Below are positions 33,939-42,025 of a stretch of 64,000 bases of DNA, piece by piece (position 1 is the first letter of the stretch; each line of letters begins with the position of its first letter). The notes under the pieces were generated by a model, which was not told where the DNA came from, did no database searches, and was given only the letters and a program-made list of their open reading frames with translations. A program made the translations under genes and the position numbers. Location: positions 1 to 64,000 of the IMG/VR virus record IMGVR_UViG_3300017743_005089; one strand, written 5' to 3'. The stretch comes from a virus.

Positions 33939-36398
33939 ATGCAAATAAAAGTTAAAAAGCGTAACGGACGCTTAGAAGATTTCGAAGTAGACAAAATTAA
34001 CGCAAGTGCTCAAAGAGCATGCGACAACATAAAAGACGTTTCCCCAAGCGAAATAGTGCTTGACGCACAGTTACAACTTTACGATAAGATAACTAGTGCA
34101 GAAATAGATCAAGCTTTAATTTTTTCAGCCAGAGAGAAGATAGAAAAAGAGCCAAACTATTCATTTGCAGCTGCAAAACTTTTACTAAATTGTTTATACA
34201 AAGAAGTATTTAAAGAGGGGGTGGATTCTGACACCTTTGAACTTCAGTACAGGAAATCCTTTGTTTACAATATAAAAAAGATGGCCTCAAAAAGTATTCT
34301 AAATGAAAAAATATTAGAATTTGATTTAAAAATGCTTTCGGAATCTTTAGTTATAGATAGAGATGATAAATTTAAATACCTAGGCATACAAATACTTACC
34401 GACAGATACTTTATTAGGCAAGACAAAAAAATAATGGAGTCTCCTCAAGCTTTCTGGATGAGGGTTGCCATGGGGTTAGCTTTAAACGAAGAAAATAAAA
34501 ACGAAAAAGCTATTGAGTTCTACAACCTATTTAGCCAATTCTTATACACCCCATCAACACCAACATTATTCAATAGCGGAACCGCACATTCTCAGTTGAG
34601 TTCGTGCTATTTAAACACCTTTGATGATTCTATAGATGGAATTTTTGACGGTGCATGGCAAGAGGCCCGTAAGTCTAAATACGCTGGGGGTTTAGGTTTA
34701 GATGTGACACCCTTTAGATCTACAGGCTCTCACATAAAAGGAACTAACGGAATCTCTGGTGGACTTGTGCCCTGGCTTAAGATTTACAACGATTTACTGG
34801 TTGCTGTAAACCAAGGAGGTAAGCGCCCAGGTGCTGGATGTGCCTACCTAGAGCCCTGGCATTTAGATTTCGAAGACTTTCTAAACCTTAGGAGGAATAC
34901 TGGAGATGACAGGCTACGCTGTCATGACATGAATACAGCCTCCTGGATTCCTGATGAATTTATCAGGAGGGTTCAGAACGAAGATGTTTGGTACTTTTTT
35001 GATCCAACTGAGGCCAATCTACACGATTGCTTCGGAGCCGAGTTTGATGAAAAGTACAACGAACTTTGTAGTCAAGCCGAAGATGGGTTAATAAAAAATT
35101 ACAGAATCATTCCTGCAAAAGAGTTATGGAAAAAAATGTTAAAAGTTTTATTTGAAACCTCTCATCCTTGGTGCACATTTAAAGACCCCTGCAACATTCG
35201 CTACACCAATCAACATGAAGGCGTTGTTCACAGCTCAAACCTTTGTACAGAGATAACCCTGCACACTAAAGCTTCAAAGTATGAAAAAGGTGAGAAAACA
35301 GAAATAGGTGAAACAGCCGTATGTAACCTAGGGTCAGTAAATCTCCTTAACCACCTTAAAGAAGATAACTCTATTGATTATAAAAAATTAGAAAAGAGCA
35401 TTCATACTGCGATTAGAATATTAGACAACGTTATTGACTTAAATTTTTACCCAACTAAAGAGTCTAGCAATTCTAATTTAAGAAATCGCCCTATCGGCTT
35501 GGGAATGATGGGGCTTCATGACGTCCTACATAAATCGAACATCAATATGGACAGCGAAGAATCTGCCGAATTTAACGACAAACTTTTTGAGTTTTACTCA
35601 ATGCATGCTATTTATGCTAGTTCCTTATTAGCTGCCGAGCGGGGAAAATATGAAACCTATGAAGGATCGCTATGGAGCGGCGGAGTATTCCCAATTGACT
35701 CTTATAATAATTTAATGGTATATAGGGGCGAACAAAAGGCTCCCAATGAATCTGTCACAGGTAAACCCTTAACAGGTAAAGGGCAGACGCTTAATGAGTG
35801 GGAAAATGTTAGATCTCATGTTTCTGAATTCGGAATGAGGAATTCTAACGTTATGGCTATTGCCCCAACCGCAACAATAGGTTACATTAATGGTGTTGAA
35901 CAAAGCATTGAGCCAAATTTCTCTGTTTTATTTGTTTACGAAAATAAAAGCGGAAACTTTTATATTACCAACGAGCATTTTGTTAACGACATGAAGTCTC
36001 GAGGTTTATGGTCTAGCGATATTTCGAATATGGTGAAAAGTGTAGATGGAGATTTATCTCTATTAAATGGATCCATCCCAGAAGACTTAAAACTGAAATA
36101 CAGAACAGCGTTTGATAGAGATATGTTCAAATTAATAAATTGTAATTCCGTTCGACAAAAATGGATAGACCAAGCTGTAAGCTTTAATTTGTATAATAAA
36201 TCTACTTCATTAAAATATCTTAACGATGTCTATATGGATTGCTGGCAAAAAGGATTAAAAACAACTTACTACTTGAGGAATAGAGCTGCTAGTAAAATAG
36301 AAAAGTCTACAGATGAATCCTCGCCCACAAAAACCGAGCCCTCTTCCTGCAGTATAGAGGCTATGAAAAATGGCGGAACATGTGAAAGCTGCCAATAA
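33939..36398 (+). CDS. nrdA: Class I ribonucleoside-diphosphate reductase, large subunit
   Basis: 819 residues. An N-terminal ATP-cone (KVKKRNGRLEDFEVDKINASA) is followed by the barrel with all catalytic landmarks: SSCYLN (redox Cys), HSSNLCTEI (Asn, thiyl Cys, Glu), AVCNLGSVNL (second redox Cys), APTATIGYINGVEQSIEPNF, and the radical-transfer TTYYLRNRA. The C-terminus ends GTCESCQ, the CxxC tail that re-reduces the active site. It makes deoxynucleotides for phage replication with the NrdB at 37517. It overlaps the Nudix gene by 29 bases. Confidence 0.96.
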   Translation: MQIKVKKRNGRLEDFEVDKINASAQRACDNIKDVSPSEIVLDAQLQLYDKITSAEIDQALIFSAREKIEKEPNYSFAAAKLLLNCLYKEVFKEGVDSDTFELQYRKSFVYNIKKMASKSILNEKILEFDLKMLSESLVIDRDDKFKYLGIQILTDRYFIRQDKKIMESPQAFWMRVAMGLALNEENKNEKAIEFYNLFSQFLYTPSTPTLFNSGTAHSQLSSCYLNTFDDSIDGIFDGAWQEARKSKYAGGLGLDVTPFRSTGSHIKGTNGISGGLVPWLKIYNDLLVAVNQGGKRPGAGCAYLEPWHLDFEDFLNLRRNTGDDRLRCHDMNTASWIPDEFIRRVQNEDVWYFFDPTEANLHDCFGAEFDEKYNELCSQAEDGLIKNYRIIPAKELWKKMLKVLFETSHPWCTFKDPCNIRYTNQHEGVVHSSNLCTEITLHTKASKYEKGEKTEIGETAVCNLGSVNLLNHLKEDNSIDYKKLEKSIHTAIRILDNVIDLNFYPTKESSNSNLRNRPIGLGMMGLHDVLHKSNINMDSEESAEFNDKLFEFYSMHAIYASSLLAAERGKYETYEGSLWSGGVFPIDSYNNLMVYRGEQKAPNESVTGKPLTGKGQTLNEWENVRSHVSEFGMRNSNVMAIAPTATIGYINGVEQSIEPNFSVLFVYENKSGNFYITNEHFVNDMKSRGLWSSDISNMVKSVDGDLSLLNGSIPEDLKLKYRTAFDRDMFKLINCNSVRQKWIDQAVSFNLYNKSTSLKYLNDVYMDCWQKGLKTTYYLRNRAASKIEKSTDESSPTKTEPSSCSIEAMKNGGTCESCQ

Positions 36399-36792
36399 AA
36401 AAGCCTCAGGTATAGCTATACTCTTTGGAGACTCTATCTTACTAGGCAAGAGATGTGAAAAGTGTCACCTAACTGGTTCAAAAGTATCATACCCAGGTTA
36501 CTGGTCTATATTTGGTGGAATTATAGAGGCTGGAGAAACGCCCAAGGAGGCTGCAGGAAGAGAACTGTATGAAGAAACTAAAATTTTTATAGACTTCAAA
36601 GACATCTCTTTTTTAAAAAAAATAAAAAACCCAGACTGTAATTTTTACTTCCACTACTACAGATCTAATAAAATTCTTATTCCAGAATTAAATGCAGAGC
36701 ACACGGAATATGGGTGGTTTAAATTAGATTCCTTAAATCATTTTACAGAAAAAATAGATGCCAAAATAGTTAAGTGCATATTGGGTATATAG
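36370..36792 (+). CDS. Nudix hydrolase
   Basis: 140 residues with a complete Nudix box GGIIEAGETPKEAAGRELYEET (split here as GGIIEAGE and RELYEET), following YPGYWSIFGG. The residue after EET is Lys rather than the usual Gly. A CEKCHLTG stretch at about 29-36 precedes the fold. Substrate could be a nucleotide, nucleotide sugar or RNA cap; its position between nrdA and nrdB favours nucleotide metabolism. The start lies inside the 3' end of nrdA. Confidence 0.85.
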   Translation: MAEHVKAANKKASGIAILFGDSILLGKRCEKCHLTGSKVSYPGYWSIFGGIIEAGETPKEAAGRELYEETKIFIDFKDISFLKKIKNPDCNFYFHYYRSNKILIPELNAEHTEYGWFKLDSLNHFTEKIDAKIVKCILGI

Positions 36793-36801
36793 AATCTTTA
36801 T

Positions 36802-36814
36802 AGTGTAACATATT
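36802..36814 (+). promoter_or_regulatory. AGTGTAATATAAT-class box (AGTGTAACATATT)
   Basis: Fifteen bases upstream of the GTG at 36817; no Shine-Dalgarno sequence lies between them. Confidence 0.5.
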
Positions 36815-36816
36815 AT

Positions 36817-37134
36817 GTGAATCTAATCATACATTGCACATTATCTGAGCCCCCTAGTGAGATCTCTTGCTTTAGAGATGTCACAATGTATAGTAAAGTT
36901 TTTTGCTTTGAGGACGTTTTAATGTTGTGTGAAAATGGAACTAGATCGCTTTATTGGAATTGGCTTAAAAAAAATGGCGCGCATGATTTTATCAACGGCT
37001 TATTGTGCGAAGACGAACACGAGTCTGGCGTACTAATTCACCCAGAAAAAGGAAACATAATAATAGATAGGATCACTTGTGTAAACTTGAATTATATTTT
37101 AACTAAATTGAAATTGATATCTAGCGGCAAGTAA
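36817..37134 (+). CDS. Small phage protein of unknown function
   Basis: 105 residues, starting at GTG because the overlapping ATG at 36815 is followed at once by a stop. Five cysteines are scattered through the protein; no domain recognised. It has its own promoter box and is followed one base later by the lipoprotein gene, so the two are probably co-transcribed. Confidence 0.5.
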   Translation: MNLIIHCTLSEPPSEISCFRDVTMYSKVFCFEDVLMLCENGTRSLYWNWLKKNGAHDFINGLLCEDEHESGVLIHPEKGNIIIDRITCVNLNYILTKLKLISSGK

Positions 37135-37135
37135 A

Positions 37136-37432
37136 ATGAATAAACTACTCTCACTTTTTTTATTACTTAATTTACTTTCATGCGCTAGTTCTAAAATGAA
37201 AACAAATACAAAACCGAAAATAGATTTACAAAAAATTTTCAAAGATGTAGATTTAAATAATGACCTAGTGATAGACCTAAACGAATCTATTATTTATTCT
37301 GAATCCATTCCCGAATATGACTATTCTAGCCCGCTTTTAATTTTTTTCATAATAACCATTATAGTCCTTTCTACTTGTTTTTCTTCGGTATTAAGCTCTT
37401 GGCTCCCTAGGTTTTTTGCAAAAAAAGATTAA
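37136..37432 (+). CDS. Putative lipoprotein with EF-hand loop and C-terminal membrane helix
   Basis: 98 residues. A signal peptide (about 1-15) ends in lipobox LLSC (Cys16). A canonical 12-residue EF-hand loop DLNNDLVIDLNE (Asp39, Asn41, Asp43, Asp47, Glu50) follows, and a strong membrane helix spans about 66-88. The combination suggests an envelope protein held at the outer membrane by lipid and at the inner membrane by the helix, with a calcium-binding middle. Roles such as a spanin-like lysis protein or superinfection exclusion are possible but unproven. Confidence 0.6.
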   Translation: MNKLLSLFLLLNLLSCASSKMKTNTKPKIDLQKIFKDVDLNNDLVIDLNESIIYSESIPEYDYSSPLLIFFIITIIVLSTCFSSVLSSWLPRFFAKKD

Positions 37433-37448
37433 GTTTTGATTTTTTTAA

Positions 37449-37477
37449 TTGACTGTTTTTGTTTTTTAAGGTATACT
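37449..37477 (+). promoter_or_regulatory. Sigma70 promoter upstream of nrdB
   Basis: TTGACT (37449-37454), 17-base spacer, TATACT (37472-37477), 10 of 12 consensus matches. The nrdB ATG is at 37517. A TATAAATA sequence, identical to the T4 late promoter consensus, lies at 37506-37513 directly before that ATG and may be a second, leaderless start. Confidence 0.65.
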
Positions 37478-37516
37478 TAATGATCTATTAAACAATAATA
37501 TTCGTTATAAATATAT

Positions 37517-38530
37517 ATGAAAGATAAAACAGGAGAACTTTTAACAAATAATATAGCTGGGGTCAACAGGATACTTCCCCATAAACACAAATACGCTTGG
37601 GACCTTTTTCTTAAAAGTTGCGCCAACAATTGGATGCCCACAGAGATATCAATGCAAAACGATATTGCCCAATGGAAGAATAAAGAAATAACTGAAGACG
37701 AAAAACTTTTAGTAAAAAGATGTTTGGGTTTCTTTGCTGGCAGTGAATCTCTAGTTGGCAACAATCTACTACTTTCAGCTTTTAGGTACATCACCGATGC
37801 GGAATGTAGACAGTACATCTTAAGGCAAGCTTTCGAAGAAAGCTTGCACAATTTAACAGTAGTGTATATCTGTGACAGCTTGGACCTAGAAATAGATGAA
37901 GTTTACGCTGCTTATCAAAACATACCAAGCATAAAAGCTAAAGATGATTTCTTAATGAGCATAACGGACGATATAACGTCTAACGATTTTGACTCTACCA
38001 CAAAATCTGGAAAGCAAGCCATCCTAAGGAATTTCTTAACGTATTGGATTATATGTGAAGGCACTTTTTTCTTTAGTGGCTTTGCAATGCTCTTAGCCCT
38101 AGGCAGACAGAACAAACTCCAAGGAGTGTCTGATCAAATCAAGTATACATTGAGGGACGAAAGCTCTCATATCGCTTTTGGAACGTACTTAATAAATACG
38201 CTTATCGAGCAAAATCCATCTATTTGGACTAAATCCATCCAAGAAGAGTTTGTGGAGCATATTAAAAAAGCAGTGGAACTTGAGATAAATTATGCGCACG
38301 ATGTTCTTCCCACTGGAATATTAGGTTTAAATGCAGACATGTTTGTTGATTACATGCACTACATCGGAAACAGGAGGCTGGAAGCCATAGGCTTAGATTA
38401 CAGGTTCCCTAGCGACAAAAACCCATTCCCATGGCTCGGTGAAGTCGTAGACGTTCAAGCTATGGGCAACTTCTTTGAAAGAAGGGTTAGGGAATACCAG
38501 CAAAGCGGATCTTTAGAAGACGATTTTTAG
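37517..38530 (+). CDS. nrdB: Class I ribonucleotide reductase small subunit, class Ic-like
   Basis: 337 residues. Metal ligands are all present: Glu77 (GSESLVGNN), Glu108 and His111 (EESLH), Glu181 (ICEGTFF), Glu215 and His218 (RDESSH). The residue four after His111, normally the radical Tyr, is Val115 (HNLTVV). Glu instead of Asp as first ligand and a non-Tyr radical site are features of class Ic (chlamydial) enzymes, which use a Mn/Fe centre instead of a tyrosyl radical. The surrounding ESLVGNN and VYICDSL segments also resemble that class. The C-terminal EYQQSGSLEDDF provides the NrdA-binding tail. Confidence 0.93.
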   Translation: MKDKTGELLTNNIAGVNRILPHKHKYAWDLFLKSCANNWMPTEISMQNDIAQWKNKEITEDEKLLVKRCLGFFAGSESLVGNNLLLSAFRYITDAECRQYILRQAFEESLHNLTVVYICDSLDLEIDEVYAAYQNIPSIKAKDDFLMSITDDITSNDFDSTTKSGKQAILRNFLTYWIICEGTFFFSGFAMLLALGRQNKLQGVSDQIKYTLRDESSHIAFGTYLINTLIEQNPSIWTKSIQEEFVEHIKKAVELEINYAHDVLPTGILGLNADMFVDYMHYIGNRRLEAIGLDYRFPSDKNPFPWLGEVVDVQAMGNFFERRVREYQQSGSLEDDF

Positions 38531-38541
38531 TGTAATATATA
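38529..38541 (+). promoter_or_regulatory. AGTGTAATATAAT-class box (AGTGTAATATATA)
   Basis: It starts on the nrdB stop codon; the GTG at 38545 follows 16 bases from its first base. Confidence 0.55.
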
Positions 38542-38544
38542 TAG

Positions 38545-38826
38545 GTGACGAAACTACCTATATATACATTAAGTAATATTAGCGGAGAGACTGGAATTCT
38601 CTATCAGCTAGACGCCTCTAAGATAAATTCTGCATCTGGAGTAGTTTCAGAATTCGACAGCAATAATATCTCTTGTTTGAATATAGACTGCCAAGACGTT
38701 GATACGAATAACATCTCTACAGCAAGCTTACAACTTAATTATGATTCTCTATCTACCTCCGACCCAGGCATAAAAGGGGTAATATGGAGAGATTCTAATA
38801 ATTTTTTAAAAATCAGCAGTGGCTAA
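38545..38826 (+). CDS. Small fibre/structural-type protein
   Basis: 93 residues starting at GTG. The C-terminus LSTSDPGIKGVIWRDSNNFLKIS matches the short motif (LPTSDPGxxGxLW...LKIS) common in phage tail and head-fibre proteins. The rest is a Ser/Asn-rich beta pattern with three similar segments (SNNISCLNI, TNNISTASL). It may be a virion decoration protein. It is placed outside the tail cluster with its own promoter. Confidence 0.5.
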   Translation: MTKLPIYTLSNISGETGILYQLDASKINSASGVVSEFDSNNISCLNIDCQDVDTNNISTASLQLNYDSLSTSDPGIKGVIWRDSNNFLKISSG

Positions 38827-38832
38827 ACATAG

Positions 38833-38852
38833 TAGTTATTTTATAATAACTA
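38833..38852. repeat. 8-bp-arm inverted repeat with TATAAT before the J-domain gene
   Basis: TAGTTATT-TTAT-AATAACTA is a perfect inverted repeat. It contains TATAAT (38842-38847) five bases before the TTG start at 38853, so it may be an operator overlapping a -10 element. Confidence 0.45.
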
Positions 38853-39389
38853 TTGTTGAGAGACTATAAAGACAGAATACTTATAAAACTTAAGAAGAAG
38901 TGTTCCGAAGTGAACGCTGAACTTAAGGAAGTTGAGTGTATATACGATGCAGCGTTACCTATGTTTTGCGATTCTGTAAATTTTTTTTGCAGAAACCATT
39001 CTGTCGAAAATCCACTCGACTCAATAGAAAAAGAAGACGAAAAGAGCAAAAAAGAAATAAGCTCCAACTTTAAGTCTCTTTATAGAAAGATAGCAATTCA
39101 AACCCACCCAGATAAAGGAGGACAAAATCAAGATAATATAAATAAATATCAACAAGCCACCAACGCAAAAAAAGATAGTCAAATAGATAAACTTGTATCT
39201 ATAGCTAAAGATTTAAAAATCAACCTTTCGGAGTTAAAATACAGAGACATCAACTTGATTGAAGAAAGCCTAAAAGATACTGAAAATAAAATATCTCAAA
39301 TCCGAGACACCTTTGTTTGGCATTGGTTTTTTTCGAACAAAAACAAAAGAACTGATATTATAGCTAAATTTGTATATAAAAAAGTGTAA
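38853..39389 (+). CDS. J-domain (DnaJ-like) protein
   Basis: 178 residues starting at TTG (a second TTG follows directly). A J-domain core lies at about 70-105, with KSLYRKIAIQTHPDKGG and the essential HPD at 85-87, preceded by a coiled-coil-like N-terminus and followed by a helical C-terminus. J-domains stimulate host DnaK; phages use them for replication or folding. No zinc or substrate-binding domains of full DnaJ are present. Confidence 0.75.
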   Translation: MLRDYKDRILIKLKKKCSEVNAELKEVECIYDAALPMFCDSVNFFCRNHSVENPLDSIEKEDEKSKKEISSNFKSLYRKIAIQTHPDKGGQNQDNINKYQQATNAKKDSQIDKLVSIAKDLKINLSELKYRDINLIEESLKDTENKISQIRDTFVWHWFFSNKNKRTDIIAKFVYKKV

Positions 39390-39505
39390 TTTATCTACTG
39401 ATGTACTGTAGGCTTTTATCTTTTTTTTATTATATAATTTTTGACACTTTTAATATACTTAAGAGCCAATGGTTTTGCATGTAAAAATACTAATAACAAA
39501 ACTCA
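39390..39505 (+). other. AT-rich intergenic stretch
   Basis: It contains a T-rich run (about 39417-39430) and a TTGACA (39441-39446), but no -10 at proper distance. I see no RNA gene or clear terminator hairpin. Confidence 0.4.
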
Positions 39506-39607
39506 ATGGCAATCCTAATTATAAAAAAAACTGCTCAACTGGTAGCTAAAAAGCTTTCTAAGATCAGGGTTATTCAGGAAAAGCCTCCACCCCCTCCTCC
39601 TACATAA
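39506..39607 (+). CDS. Possible small ORF with polyproline tail
   Basis: A 33-residue frame (MAILIIKKTAQLVAKKLSK ... EKPPPPPPT) fills the gap between the J-domain gene and the gene at 39610. It has an amphipathic basic helix and ends in six prolines. No Shine-Dalgarno sequence or promoter is obvious, so it may not be expressed; composition is protein-like and the spacing to the next ATG is only two bases. Confidence 0.35.
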   Translation: MAILIIKKTAQLVAKKLSKIRVIQEKPPPPPPT

Positions 39608-39609
39608 TT

Positions 39610-40251
39610 ATGCTTGGATATGTAAAAAACAGTGTAAATAAAATAAAATATTTCTACGAATCTAATTCATTAAAAATATTAAACTATTTAGATAAGGAGC
39701 TAGCCTACGAAGATTCCTTAAAGTATTACACGGAACAATCTCACATAAATAAATTAAACATGAATTATAAATCTTACATTTTTTCTCAAGACATATGCAG
39801 CTTAAGTTCAATGCCAGAACCTTCCATAGAAGAGATAATAAGGATAAATAAAAAAATAACCGATCACACATGGGGCGTAATTCTAGAGTCAGAAAAAATA
39901 AATGATATAAACATTTATATAGCTCAAATGAACAAAGTACAAATAAACGCAAGAAAGTCTAATTTTTTTGTCGTAACAGATTGTGAAGATGTATTATTAA
40001 AATTAAATGATGTTTTTAACTGGATGGGGAAGTTCCATTATATAGTTCCAAACACCTACAATGATAATATTGACTTGGAGTATCGCCCCAGCATTAACTT
40101 TCACTGCCTCAAACATTTAGACAAGCATATATCTACCCCAAATTCTAAATATATGAAAATGCTTAAATCTATAGGCGGCAAACAAGTAACAGTTCCAAAT
40201 CCGTCAAGGGTGTTCTGTTTTAATTCAAAAAAATTGGTTCCAGGAAAATGA
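39610..40251 (+). CDS. Unknown protein at the start of the second sugar block
   Basis: 213 residues, no family recognised. Mixed alpha/beta with FFVVTDCEDVLLKLND at about 119-134, which could be a DxD-like strand of a reduced GT-A fold, and a basic C-terminus. It overlaps the following glycosyltransferase gene by four bases, so it is likely part of the same pathway. Confidence 0.45.
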   Translation: MLGYVKNSVNKIKYFYESNSLKILNYLDKELAYEDSLKYYTEQSHINKLNMNYKSYIFSQDICSLSSMPEPSIEEIIRINKKITDHTWGVILESEKINDINIYIAQMNKVQINARKSNFFVVTDCEDVLLKLNDVFNWMGKFHYIVPNTYNDNIDLEYRPSINFHCLKHLDKHISTPNSKYMKMLKSIGGKQVTVPNPSRVFCFNSKKLVPGK

Positions 40252-41177
40252 AAAGGATATCGTACGTTTTAGTTTCCAGGAATGACAGGTACAACGGGGA
40301 TTCTGTTGGTAGGTGTACTAATACTATCAATCACGCATGTGAGATCATTCAAAAAAACAACGTCGCAGAAGAGTCCGAAGTTGTCTTGGTAGATTGGTGT
40401 TCTAAAAAAGAACCCCTAAAAGATGCTATAAAGCATAGGTTATCCCCTCAATGCAAAGATGTTTTAAAGATTGTTACAGTGCCACCAGACATCGCCGACA
40501 AACATCAGGGTGATTCGCCTTTTTCTGAAGTGCATGCAATGAATGTTGGTTTTAGACAAATGAGCGGCAAACACTTTGCCAGAATTGATCAAGACACTTT
40601 GATTGGTCAAAGATTTATGGATTGGTTTTATAAAGAGTATGAGGTAAAGGATTATGGCTGGCCCTGGCCTAGGGCATCATTTTGCAGTAGAAGAAATTTG
40701 AGTGAAGATCAATCCCACCATTCAGTTTTTCGAGATTATGTATATGACCAAGCCTTATCCAAACAAGTAGAAATATGCCATGAGCACAACCATTACAGTA
40801 GATTAATGCCCAACGAGCAAATATACCCTTTTTACGGGGGGGCTGTTGGGGTAATGATGGTTGAAAAGGATTGCTACTTAGAGCATAAAGGCTTCAACGA
40901 AAGTTTAGTTTACATGAATAGTATGGACACAGAATTCATGAATAGAATTGCTCAGAAAGAAGACGTATACAATTTATGCCTATCCATTGATGCGGATTTT
41001 TATCACCAACACCACGACAGAGGGGACGGCGCCTCAAACGACACAACTCAACCACATGCCCAACAAGAAGGGGTTAGAAAAACCAACGAGTTAGATGTTA
41101 GAAATAAAATGATAGAAAACCCAAACCCAGACAACTGGGGCTTAATTGACGAAAATTTAGATGTAATTTTACTATGA
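40248..41177 (+). CDS. GT-A glycosyltransferase (GT2/GT27-like)
   Basis: 309 residues. N-terminal RISYVLVSRNDRYNG and EVVLVDWCSKKEPL, metal site HFARIDQDTLIG (DQD), and a C-terminal acceptor region FYGGAVGVMMVEKDCYLEHKGFNESL followed by MDTEFMNRIA, which corresponds to the galactosyltransferase-type region with Asp/Glu base. It is unusually His-rich near the C-terminus. It overlaps both neighbours by four bases. Confidence 0.75.
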   Translation: MKRISYVLVSRNDRYNGDSVGRCTNTINHACEIIQKNNVAEESEVVLVDWCSKKEPLKDAIKHRLSPQCKDVLKIVTVPPDIADKHQGDSPFSEVHAMNVGFRQMSGKHFARIDQDTLIGQRFMDWFYKEYEVKDYGWPWPRASFCSRRNLSEDQSHHSVFRDYVYDQALSKQVEICHEHNHYSRLMPNEQIYPFYGGAVGVMMVEKDCYLEHKGFNESLVYMNSMDTEFMNRIAQKEDVYNLCLSIDADFYHQHHDRGDGASNDTTQPHAQQEGVRKTNELDVRNKMIENPNPDNWGLIDENLDVILL

Positions 41178-42025
41178 AAAACGTAGTTTATATAATAAAT
41201 AATCTCCCATCGGACACCGATTTCGCGAACCCTGGTTACAAAAATGTAGCATGGGTCCCTCACTGCTTAAAGTCCTTGGAATCCTATTGTGATAAAATTA
41301 ACGCAGATCTAAAGATCATATCCTCTAAAGATTTTCCAGCCTTTGCAGAGATAAATGATTACAATTTTAGCTTTTATCAAAAAAGCACTTTCATAAAGGT
41401 TTTAATGCTTCATGAATTCATGAAGACGGATTATGATAAATTTGCGCTTCTCGACCTGGACATGGTTGTAAGCAAGGATGCTGAAGATATTTTTGAAAGA
41501 TACAAGGATGACCATTTTGTAATGCAGTATGGATTCAATGAAGCCGTAGTAAAAAAGAATGAAATATTTCTAAAGCAGTATTTAAAATCAATCCCTGCTG
41601 ATGAATCTGTATACAGGTACAATGAAAAAACAAAAAGAAACATGCCTAAGTACAATTTAAACTTAGGATGCTATATAATGAGTAAAAAAATTGTTAGCAA
41701 GTTGACTAAAGTATTACCAGACCAGTATAGTTTCGTCTCTTTCTTAAAGGATAACAATTTAATAGACAACCCCGTGTTAGAAGTTTTCGGAGAAAGAAAA
41801 GATTTTATAGATCAAGATTTATACGGTTTCGCTTATTCAAAAACAGACGCCCTAGATTACCACAAGCCCATGGATTGGGTTTGGAATGCAAACTATCAGG
41901 CCTGCTTCCAAAAAGGAGATCAAAACAAAGATTTCAACCTGTGTCACCTTTGCGGCGAAGACGGCAAGCAGTTTCTTTTAGATAATTTAAATAACCCAGA
42001 AGTTATTTCTAGAATCGATGTATAG
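41174..42025 (+). CDS. GT-A glycosyltransferase with DLD motif
   Basis: 283 residues. KNVVYIINNLPSD opens the fold; KFALLDLDMVVSKDAEDIF (about 91-109) carries the metal-binding DLD; NLNLGCYIMSKKIVSKL is the acceptor loop typical of GT8-like enzymes. The C-terminus has HLCGEDGKQFLLD. Donor not predictable. It overlaps the following sulfotransferase gene by eight bases, suggesting that sugar transfer and sulfation are coupled. Confidence 0.7.
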   Translation: MKNVVYIINNLPSDTDFANPGYKNVAWVPHCLKSLESYCDKINADLKIISSKDFPAFAEINDYNFSFYQKSTFIKVLMLHEFMKTDYDKFALLDLDMVVSKDAEDIFERYKDDHFVMQYGFNEAVVKKNEIFLKQYLKSIPADESVYRYNEKTKRNMPKYNLNLGCYIMSKKIVSKLTKVLPDQYSFVSFLKDNNLIDNPVLEVFGERKDFIDQDLYGFAYSKTDALDYHKPMDWVWNANYQACFQKGDQNKDFNLCHLCGEDGKQFLLDNLNNPEVISRIDV

